Source: Imbricaverruca yamaguchii
Taxonomy: Eukaryota > Arthropoda > Thecostraca > Neoverrucidae
DNA length: 64,000 nucleotides
Direction of reading: 5' to 3'
NCBI GenBank assembly: GCA_034440575.1
Contig: JAOTOL010001315.1
Location: 142,501 to 206,500, forward strand
In this document: one piece after another, positions 56,300 to 64,000 of the stretch
How the letters are laid out: each line of letters begins with the position of its first letter
Position numbering within the stretch: the first letter of the stretch is position 1
Translations under genes and position numbers: made by a program
Notes under the pieces: generated by a model
The model's input: the letters and a program-made list of their open reading frames with translations, nothing else
The model's database searches: none
What the model was told of the DNA's origin: nothing

Positions 56300-57155
56300 C
56301 ACTGTTGCAGAAAGTCACACATTACGCCTGGTCTAGCATGGCGCTGTGTTGTGGGGACCGTGGGACAGTGTCCTAAAATTACTTCACCATTAACTGTGTG
56401 GATGAAGAAAGAAGTTGCTTGGGAATAGTGAAAGATTGGAAGAAAATAAAGGATCTCCACTTAAGGATTAAAAAAGCAGAATGCTGTTGTAATACACATA
56501 TTTCACTTGTCACATGCATTTTGCATTATTTAGCTGTCGTGTGTATAACGACTGGCCACACATCATATGGCAAATTGGTGAAAACCTAAGACAAGGATGA
56601 CATAGCACAATTCCATCAACTGTGAATTTCCAGGCCACGTTGTCAATTATTTTACACTGCAGTGGGAAGGTCACACATTCCTCCTAGTCTGGCCTGGCGG
56701 TGTGTTGTGGGGAGCCTGAGAAGGTCACACATTCCGCCTGTTCCCGCCTGGCGGTGTGTTGTGGGGAGCCTGATAAGTCGCATTCCTCCTGGTCCCGCCT
56801 GGCGGCGTGTTGTGGGGTACGTGAGAAGGTCACATTCCGCCTGGTCTAGCCTGGCGGTGTGTTGTGGGGAGCCTGAGAAAGTCACATTCCTCCTGGTCCC
56901 GCCTGGCGGTGTGTTGTGGGGAGCCTGAGAAAGTCACATTCCTCCTGGTCCCGCCTGGCGGTGTGTTGTGGGGAGCCTGAGAAAGTCACATTCCTCCTGG
57001 TCCCGCCTGGCGGTGTGTTGTGGGGAGCCTGGGAAAGTCACATTCCTCCTGGTCGCCTGGCGTGTGTTGTAGCCTGGCGGTGTGTTGTGGGGAGCCTGAG
57101 AAGGTCACACATTCCTCCTGGTCCCGCCTGGCGGTGTGTTGTGGGGAGCCTGGGC
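56300..57155. repeat. 52-bp GTGTTGTGGGGAGCCTGAGA array
   Basis: About nine units of AAAGTCACATTCCTCCTGG plus TCCCGCCTGGCGGTGTGTTG and GGGGAGCCTGAG lie at 56660-57155. One older unit is upstream at 56308-56357. MITE copy 2 lies between them, having inserted into the array. Confidence 0.93.
56358..56667. mobile_element. CAGTGT MITE copy 2, inverted relative to copy 1
   Basis: Element 56366-56659 starts CAGTGTCCTAAAATTACTTC and ends GTCAATTATTTTACACTG. It is the reverse complement of copy 1, with clear divergence in the middle. Flanks ccgtggga (56358-56365) and cagtggga (56660-56667) match at 7 of 8 positions. It lies within the 52-bp array that starts just upstream. A 63-codon frame inside is not considered coding. 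Confidence 0.85.
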
Positions 57156-57540
57156 CCGCCCTTGAACCCGCCAGTCTGCGTGCTGCGTGTGAGCGGGCCG
57201 CTCGGCGTCGCGGGCAGGCGGCGCGCCGGCTGCCAGATCTGAACGCATTCCGCGCGCGCCACACCGCAGCCGGGCCGGCACGGCGCTCCGGCGGGACCTT
57301 GGCCCGGCCGGCGCGGCGGCGCGCCGAAGTAGCGCGCGCGCGCTGGCTCTGCGCTCCCGCCGCGGCGTGTTGCGCAACGCGCGCCGGATTGGTGGCGGCG
57401 GCACGGCGGCGGCACGGCACAGGCAACACGCGCAGCTGCGGCCAGGTGGGGTCGGGTGCGTCGGCTGGACGGGGCAGGCGGCGGACGGGACCGGCGGCTC
57501 GGGATTCACCCACTGCCGAGCGGCGCGGCTGGAGGTGTGA
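57156..57540. other. CpG-rich block without array structure
   Basis: A very GC-rich segment (GCGCGC runs near 57340) between two minisatellites. Frames on both strands are open because of composition. A promoter-type island is possible but has no further support. Confidence 0.35.
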
Positions 57541-57832
57541 ATGGGCTCCCGGTGTCTGCGGTCTCCGGCACCGTCGGACGTGTGTTTGGATTCCCGGTGT
57601 CTACTGTCGTCAGGACCGCTGGATGTGTGTTTGTGTTCCTGGTATCTGCGGCCCCCAGGGCCGATGGAAGTGGAAGGGATTCCAGTATCTACGGTCTCCA
57701 GCATCGTTGGATGTGTTTGGATTGCCGGAATCTACGGTCTCCAGCATCGTTGGATGTGCTTGGATTCCCGCAGTCTACGGTCTCCAGCACCGTTGGATGC
57801 GTGAATGCGTTCCGGGTATCTACGCTCCGTGA
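57541..57832. repeat. Repeat of about 51 bp, TCTACGGTCTCCAGCACCGT
   Basis: Five to six diverged units with cores GTCTCCAGCATCGTTGGATG and TTGGATTCCCGGTATCTACG. Confidence 0.88.
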
Positions 57833-58955
57833 AGAAACCCGTTCGGATTGTTTGCGCAGTCGGCAGTGCGCTCGGGCCGATATTTACCCGAGACATGCCG
57901 GAGCTGGGCTTCAGTGGCGACGCCCACCTGCCGGCGGCTCACCGCCGTGACCTTGGCTCACCTCACCACGGCCGGGGATAAGCCGGCTAAAACAGTCTTC
58001 GCCATGATATTGGCTCAGCCAGCCTCGACTGGCTAAACCGGCTTAGCCGGCCAAAACCTGTCGAGAACACTCTTACACGTCCGCCGCTTGAAGCTGGTTG
58101 TAATCGGCTGCCCCCGACCTCGGTAGGTAACGCTGACCCACACAGCCTAGCACTAACCATATTTAAATCGCTGCGGTGAAATTCATTGCACGAGAGAAAG
58201 TGAGTTGTTTGAGAATAATTGCCGACAAGTGGGTTAATGCTGGACTGTCGCCAATCAGGGGCGGATGCAAGAGTGGGGGCCGAGGGTGTGTGCACCCATG
58301 GGAAGGTGGCTCCCCTCCTGGGTAGGCTTGAGTGCACCCTTCGGATTTTTCGGTCAGAGGCACCCCTCTGAGAGGAAAAGGCACCCCATAGAAGGAAAGG
58401 CGTCCATCTGAGAAGAAATGACTCTCACCGGAAGGAAATAATATTTCAGCCAGAGGCGCCACTTGGAAGGCAAAGCCGCCCGCCCGGCTCCTCCCAGATA
58501 CTTCCTCGGGTACTTGCAGCCCCCTTCTCAGGTACTTTGGAAGTGGCGCCCCTTCGGGCATGTGCCCCCACGACAATTCCCGGGTCGTCTCCTGTCGTCA
58601 GTACACTATGTTGTCAATTGCATGCGGGCACCGAGCGGCATGAAATATCGAGCGCAGGCAGAAACAAGCCAAGAAATACGGACACAGAACACAGCGGGAG
58701 ACGGCGCCTCGGCAATGTTGGCTCAGTTGGCGATCTTGAGCACGACGTCCGACAGCGGAGACTCCACTGCATGACCAGCGCGGTCGACGCGCCCCGACAT
58801 TCCAATAGCAGCCGAGGCTTCACGAGGAGGCCGTACGGTGCCGGGCAGGTGTGGCTCGAGGTCGAGAGCCGGAAGTGGGGCAGCTCTAACGGGTCGGTAG
58901 AGGTCGCTCTGGCTGCACGCTGTGGGACGCCGGAGCCGCCGAGGCGAGCCGTCGT
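57833..58955. other. Low-copy spacer with CAGGGGCGGATGC terminus
   Basis: CAGGGGCGGATGCAAGAG at 58256-58273 begins a stretch of GGCACCCC-type repeats to about 58560, in the style of the R-family. A frame at about 58760-58950 (+; GQVWLEVESRKWGSSNG) looks protein-like but has no recognised homology and runs into the 59-bp array. Confidence 0.4.
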
Positions 58956-59278
58956 CCTCGGGTTGCAGCGGGAAAACGCCGCGAGACGCCAGAGCCGCGG
59001 AGGCGAGCCGTCGTCCCCGGGTTGTAGCGGGAGAACGCCGCGAGACGCCAGAGCCGCGGAGGCGAGCCGTCGTCCCCGGGTTGTAGCGGGAGAACGCCGC
59101 GAGACGCCAGAGCCGCGGAGGCGAGCCGTCGTCCCCGGGTTGTAGCGGGAGAACGCCGCGAGACGCCAGAGCCGCGGAGGCGAGCCGTCGTCCCCGGGTT
59201 GTAGCGGGAGAACGCCGCGAGACGCCAGAGCCGCGGAGGCGAGCCGTCGTCCCCGGGTTGTAGCGGGAGAACGCGGGT
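58956..59278. repeat. 59-bp GAGACGCCAGAGCCGCGGAG array
   Basis: About five nearly perfect units at 59-bp steps (59042, 59101, 59160 and so on), with the first unit more diverged. Units include CCGCGG. The frames on both strands are by-products. Confidence 0.93.
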
Positions 59279-59449
59279 CATCGACGGCCCTGAAGACGCC
59301 TGGGGCTTGGCGGTGGGTACAAGGCCAGTCGCTCAGTTTTGAACTGAAGCAGTCTTTTTCTTGCCGGCCAGCTCCTGTGGTGGTGCTCAATTACGTTGAT
59401 TACCGGGGAGTCGCCGCCGGGCTGAAATCCTCCCGGAGTTTAAGCATCA

Positions 59450-59635
59450 AACCGTGACACATTGCAGGGGTGGGGATTGTCAGCTGGTAATCGTCACGTA
59501 AACCATGACACAGTGTAAGAGGGGGATTACCAGCTGGTAATCATCACGTAACCCCTGACAGTGTAGGAGGGGGTTACCAGCTGACAGTCATATGAACCCT
59601 GATATATTGTGGGGGAAGGTACCAGCTGGCTAACA
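59450..59635. repeat. Diverged repeat around TTACCAGCTGGTAATCATCA
   Basis: Three to four units of about 55 bp, each with the near-palindrome TACCAGCTGGTA and an AACC(A/C)TGACA part. Confidence 0.8.
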
Positions 59636-60540
59636 TCATGCGGACTTTGCTTATGCTGCTATCAATAATGTCGTTTAAAGAATAAACTAGGTCAGCGATA
59701 TCAGCTCCGTCCACAATTGTTATTAATTTCGAAGGAAGACTTGCCCTCGGCCAAGTTCTGCAGCAAGACAATTGATGTGATCCTCATGAATTATTGCAGG
59801 CGTTTACAAACTGGATGTTAGCACACGATGCGGCGATTTCACGGAGCTCCGTTGGGGGCCTCTGCAGTGCACTGTCGAGGGAATGTGCCCCATTAAGATG
59901 TTCGTTTCTGGTGATTAACAACGTTAGCTGGTGTGCTATGTAAAAGAGCAGTTTTATGAATGGCTTCTTGCGCAAGGAGGTTGGCAGTTACAGACGTAGG
60001 AGGGGCGACTCCGCATGAAGATAATCTGCCTACTGGGTCGGCGAAGCCGATACGCAGAGCATGCATCGGTTGTTTCCTGATATTGACACATTTTGCTTGT
60101 GGGACAATTTTGCCCAGGCGGGCGTTGTGCAATGTCCACGTAATAGATATCGAGCGTTTCCCCAGTCGGTTTGGGTCTTTGTCATGTTTTCCCGACCCCC
60201 GCCACCCAAAGCCCGGGAGCCATGTGTTTTTCCTATGTAATTTCGGTCGTTGGACGTCTTCTCTTGTCTCTGACGTGTACTGGTCTGTGTTTCCTGTGTT
60301 CTGTCAGCTACCATACTTTGTCTTGAGAAAATTACCCCGCCGCTGACTGTGTTCTGTCTCACGTGTTCCGTTCCGCCTCCTGTATACTGGAAGCCACCGC
60401 ACTTCGTCTCCAGCAGAACTATTCGCCGCTTGCCGTGCATTATTTTGTATATCACATTCCCTGTTCCGTCTCTCGTGTATTCTGTCGACCACCGTACTTC
60501 GTGTTCAGCGGAATACCTCACCGCTCACCGTGGACCGTCT
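59636..60540. other. Low-copy spacer, no gene supported
   Basis: Unique sequence with three loosely related TGTTCTGTCWMCYRCC units near 60295-60500 (each followed by RTACTTTGTCTT/GCACTTCGTCTC/GTACTTCGTGTT). Nothing recognisable as coding. Confidence 0.45.
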
Positions 60541-60600
60541 CTCGCCATGCACACTCTCGCCATGCACACTCTCGCCATGCACACTCTCGCCATGCATCGC
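60541..60600. repeat. 15-bp CTCGCCATGCACACT repeat, 4 copies
   Basis: Four perfect 15-bp units (the last partial), reading as HTLAM repeats on +. Confidence 0.95.
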
Positions 60601-60811
60601 CGGTTTTGAAAGTTTGTACCAGCAAAGAAAGCGTAGGTTTCGAATCCGTTGCCTCAGCGGCCTATTTCAGGTGACCTTGGGTTGAAGTTGGATTGGTTCC
60701 AGTCTTCAACTGTGCATTATGCGGCGACAGTCTTACTGTTAACGGGGAAGCGCAAGCTGGTTAAACACCCGTATTTATGCGAAAGTAATTCAAATAAGTG
60801 ACCCGACCTAG

Positions 60812-60995
60812 CCAAGCCCAACCCAACCCAACCCAACCCAACCCAACCTAACCTAACCTAACCTAACCTAACCTAACCCGACCCAGCCCAGCCCAACACA
60901 GCCCAATCCAGCCCAACCTAGCCCAACCTAGCCCAACCCATCCAAACCCAACCCAACCCAACCAGACCCAACCAAACCCAACCAAACCCACTGGT
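60812..60995. repeat. CCCAA to CCTAA pentamer tract
   Basis: CCCAA units grade into pure CCTAA (about 60848-60880), then into mixed CCCAR/CCTAR units to about 60995. This gives a telomere-motif core with diverging flanks on both sides. Confidence 0.9.
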
Positions 60996-60997
60996 AT

Positions 60998-61148
60998 GTC
61001 GTGTGTTGTGTGCCTTGCGTCATGTACCGTGTGCTGTGTGTCGTGTGTCATGTGCCGTGTGCCGTGTGCCGTGTGTCGTGTGTCGTGTGCCGTGTGCCGT
61101 GTGCCGTGTGTCGTGTGTCGTGTGTCGTGTGCCGTGTGCCGTGTGCTC
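60998..61148. repeat. 7-bp GTGCCGT/GTGTCGT array
   Basis: About 20 heptamer units with clustered C/T variants. The 7-bp period rotates frames. Confidence 0.92.
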
Positions 61149-61241
61149 CGCCCGCCGTCCGCGATGACCTCGGTACAGCTGCAATCTCGCCGACTGGAAC
61201 GACTGACGGCCGGCAGAAGCGTCGCCCCGGGCCTTGTCGGC

Positions 61242-61320
61242 CGTCGCCGGCCACAGCGCCACAGCTGCCATAACCGCCACCCCCGGCCACAGCGCCACAG
61301 CTGCCATAACCGCCACCCCT
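61242..61320. repeat. 33-bp CCACAGCGCCACAGCTGCCA duplication
   Basis: Two and a half units of 33 bp in GC-rich sequence. Confidence 0.88.
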
Positions 61321-61499
61321 GCCGCAGCGTCGGCCCTCTCCGTGTACCCACCCCGCTGCATATTGCCGCACAGCACAGCCGTCCGACCTCGTGTTGGCGC
61401 GGGACCTTTTCGAGGCCGTTCCTCGCGCAGTAGCCTTGATTGGTGAGCCGCCACCCTGTACTGCGACTGTCGCCCCGCGTCACAGCCATCACTTTACCA

Positions 61500-61705
61500 G
61501 CGCCATGGTTGTCGCCACAACCATCACCAGCGTCCTGTCATCTAGCGCCACAACCATCACCAGCATCCTGTCATCTGTATAGCGCCACAACCATCACCAG
61601 CGCCCTGTCATCTAGCGCCACAACCATCACCAGCGCAATGGTTGTCGCCCCGCGCTACAACCATCACCAGCGCCCAGTCGTCTGTATAGCGCCACAACCA
61701 TCACC
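61500..61705. repeat. Repeat of about 33 bp, GCGCCACAACCATCACCAGC
   Basis: Five to six units with variable GTCCTGTCATCTA and CTGTATA parts. Confidence 0.88.
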
Positions 61706-62869
61706 GAGCCTTACAGCCGTGAATGTGCAGGTGTATGTTAAGGTTAATGCTTGGGAAACCCGAAGTTAGACAAACAAGCTCAATCTATCAGGAACCGTCC
61801 GTTTTCGCCAAATTGGATCGGTCCCTGCCGACCTATTTGGAGATGTGTGGTCTGGATATGCATGTGCTGTAGAGATCGGAGATGATGGTAGTGTTTTACT
61901 TCAAAGGAATTGTTCCAGTGGTGTGCTGTGTAGAAAGGTGAAACGTAGCTCACGGGGCTCCGGGTTTTCATCGCCAAGAAGTGTGCACAGAAGCGTGCAA
62001 GAAAGTGGGATGTGATGCTTCGCGAAGCAGGCGGAAATGACGCAGCGTTATACACTATATATGTAGGACACAAGGTAAATGTTCAAAGGAGTAGTGCTCG
62101 TCACACACGCGGAAAAGTGGAGGTCGGTGAGTTCGACTGAAGAGGTAGTCGTGTATGGAAATGGTGTTGCCTACCCGCCATCCGGCAAGGGCTGCTTCTT
62201 ATGTGCTTGTGTGTCGGTGTGATGGTGGCCCAGGGTTAAAATAATGGCTTTTCGGTAGGTGTGAAATGCCAACAAGCACAGTAGGATGTCGAAAAGTGCC
62301 GTGGAATAAGTGCCATTTGAAATGCTTTTGATGTCATTCAGACTCAAATTTGAGTAAATGATGCAGGTACCTATGGCTGTAACTTTATCGTTCGTTTTGA
62401 GATTCATAATCTAGGAAGAGCTACATTCGGGATAGGGAGAATACTACCCATCCTATACACTGGTATTGTATGCCTTATCACATTATAGGTAATCCCTTTA
62501 CCTGAAGTTGCATTGCGGAATGTTCGTTTATCACCATTTCTTACACAGAACATGCACTTGCTACATATCAACGAGAAATTGTTAGAAAAGAGACACTGAT
62601 AATTCATAAATGTGCATCAAGGAGCAGGATGTCGATACTTCTTGGAGGAGGATGTCGATTGAGTTTTCAGAAAGTGATATATTCCGCCCGTTTTCATGAA
62701 TCACTGTGATGGCCAATAGGAAAGTATGGGTTTAATCTGGTATTGGAGGTTACTTCAGCATGCATTGCGGTCTTACTTTTTTATAATATGGACTGGAGAT
62801 CGCTGGGATTGGAGCGGACTGGGATACATGGGACGGGTGGGTGATCAATGGCTCTGCAGGCGTACCAGT
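61706..62869. other. Low-copy spacer, no gene supported
   Basis: Unique, moderately AT-rich sequence. Short opposing frames, none recognised. Confidence 0.45.
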
Positions 62870-62960
62870 CCGCTCGCTTGTTGAATAGGCACTGTATGAC
62901 AGAAGCAGTCGAAGCGCCCCTAAGCCCAAATGACCAACCAACCAACCGCTCGCTTGTTGA
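62870..62960 (+). mobile_element. 61-bp mini-retroposon, copy 3
   Basis: Insert 62885-62945 reads AGGCACTGTATGACAGAAGC, then AGTCGAAGCGCCCCTAAGCC, ending CAAATGACCAACCAACCAA. It is flanked by an exact 15-bp repeat ccgctcgcttgttga (62870-62884 and 62946-62960). It has the same architecture as copies 1 and 2 but its sequence is closer to the 3' end of SINE-A (CTACATGACT, GGTCGATG, then ACCAATAACCAACC), which links the two families. Confidence 0.9.
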
Positions 62961-63084
62961 TGGGATTTCCCATGTGGCCGGGGGGGGGGGGGGGGACCCG
63001 GATAAGTACGCGTTAGAGGTAGGCGTGGTTGTTTGTCATGGTGCAATTCGCTATAGCTATCCTGCGAGACAGCCGTCACCACAC

Positions 63085-63560
63085 ACTATACCCGTCCCCC
63101 CACCATAGCCGTCACCTCACGTTATACCCGTCTCCCCCACCATAGCCGTCACCTAATAAATAATAGGTCATCACTATACCCTCCCCCACCATAGCCGTCA
63201 CCTCACGCTATACCCGTCTCCCCACCATAGCCGTCACCTCACACTATACCCGTCCCCCACCATAGCCGTCACCTCACGCTATACCCGTCCCCCCACCATA
63301 GCCGTCACCTCACGCTATACCCGTCCCCCACCATAGCCGTCACCTCACGCTATACCCGTCCACCTACCCATTACCCGTCCCCCCACCATAGCCGTCACCT
63401 CACGTTATACCCGTCCCCCCACCATAGCCGTCACCTCACGTTATACCCGTCCCCCCACCATAGCCGTCACCTCACGCTATACCCGTCTCCCCACCATAGC
63501 CGTCACCTCATGTTATACCCGTCCCCCCACCATAGCCGTCACCTCACGCTACAGCTGTCC
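63085..63560. repeat. 35-bp CCATAGCCGTCACCTCACGC array
   Basis: About 13 units of CACCATAGCCGTCACCTCAC plus GYTATACCCGTCCCC, with one interruption (CTAATAAATAATAGGTCAT, near 63151). Confidence 0.94.
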
Positions 63561-64000
63561 CTCCACCTCGATACCTCCCTGCGCCGTCGTAGTGCCGCAA
63601 TGCGCCACCTCTGTATCTCCCTGCGCCACCTTATAGCCATCCTGCGTCCCTTAGTGCCTCCCTACGTCTCCTTAGTGCCATCCTGCGTCCCCTAGTGCCT
63701 CCCTGCGTCCCCTAGTGCCTCCCTGCGTCCCTTAGTGCCTCCTGCCGTCTCCCTAGTGCCTCCCTGCTTCCCTAGTCCCCTGCGTCTCCTTAGTGCCTCC
63801 TGCGTCTCCCTAGTGCCTCCCTGCTCTCCCTAGTGCCCCCTGCTCTCCACCTCCGGTACCTCCCTGTGCCTCCTTGCGTCTCCCTGGTCCACCTCAGTAC
63901 CTTCCAGTGCCACCTCTAGTGCCTCCCTGCTTCCTTAGTGCCTCCCTGCGTCTCCCTAGTGCCTCCCTGCGTCTCCCTAGTGCCTCCCTGCGTCTCCCTA
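63561..64000. repeat. 21-bp CCTCCCTGCGTCTCCCTAGT array, runs off the end
   Basis: Imperfect units of about 21 bp with many variants (CTTAGTG, CTCTCC, CACCTC), becoming regular in the last 80 bases. The array continues past the end of the window. Confidence 0.92.

Noticed and set aside
53643..56659. One 3-kb DNA transposon with ~290-bp terminal inverted repeats
   Set aside because: Each arm has its own paired termini and its own 8-bp TSD, so they are two separate MITEs.
58537..59145. A coding exon before the 59-bp array (GQVWLEVESRKWGSSNG)
   Set aside because: It looks protein-like over about 60 residues, but no family was recognised and no splice signals or partner exons fit. It is noted in the spacer entry only.

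Overview
This 64 kb window looks like non-coding, repeat-dominated chromosomal DNA from an animal nuclear genome. There is no operon structure, no long non-repetitive reading frame and no recognisable intact protein-coding gene. Most long open frames come from tandem repeats, many with a unit length divisible by three. Several features point to an arthropod: an interstitial CCTAA/TTAGG array (about 50586-50695), a second CCCAA/CCTAA tract (60812-60890), tRNA-derived SINEs, a decayed non-LTR reverse transcriptase and hAT-type MITEs. The species cannot be fixed from the sequence alone.

Three kinds of sequence fill the window. (1) More than fifty local tandem arrays cover a large part of it. They range from dinucleotides (TG, TA, GA, CT) and pentanucleotides (GGTGA, CATGC, CCTAA, GTAAC) to minisatellites of 7 to 75 bp. 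The largest are a 21-bp array (1867-2757), a 12-bp array (5197-5750), a 34-bp array (15838-17170), a roughly 30-bp array (29106-29850), a 22-bp array (33785-34350), a 41-bp array (38262-38880) and a 2.3-kb 31-bp array (47465-49765). Neighbouring arrays have mostly unrelated units. (2) Mobile elements are present, and several have exact ends. SINE-A has five copies, three of them full length with clear target-site duplications (TSDs). SINE-B has several copies, one inserted inside the LINE reverse transcriptase. SINE-C has two related copies. A 58-61 bp mini-retroposon occurs three times, each with a 13-15 bp TSD. Two hAT-like MITE families have 8-bp TSDs. A 1.45-kb fold-back element has ~400-bp inverted arms. 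(3) Low-copy spacer sequence has no supported gene, apart from a weak candidate exon pair near 52.0-52.6 kb.

Layout: 0-5.8 kb, pentamer, 21-bp, 50-bp, TG and 12-bp arrays with one SINE-A. 6.0-7.8 kb, decayed LINE with nested SINE-B. 8.0-9.2 kb, cluster of SINE-A, B and C fragments. 10.2-17.4 kb, SINE-A, mini-retroposon, arrays, GGAGCC MITE relic, fold-back element and 34-bp array. 19.5-22.2 kb, CpG-rich block, SINE-B and two small arrays. 24.9-27.6 kb, 75-bp tRNA-head array ending in a SINE-B tail, then two GGAGCC MITE copies. 27.9-39.2 kb, dense arrays with one SINE-A and one tRNA-like element. 41-49.8 kb, arrays, CpG-rich blocks, SINE-B and the 31-bp array. 50-64 kb, SINE-A, telomere-like repeats, the inverted MITE pair with its nested mini-retroposon, and more arrays.

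The most notable material is a possible common 3'-tail mobilisation system. SINE-A and the 58-61 bp elements share a related 3' domain. These and SINE-B also end in similar CCAATAA-type tails followed by AAC-rich repeats. All carry TSDs of LINE-retrotransposition length. The tRNA head of a SINE-B-like element has separately been amplified as a 75-bp tandem array.
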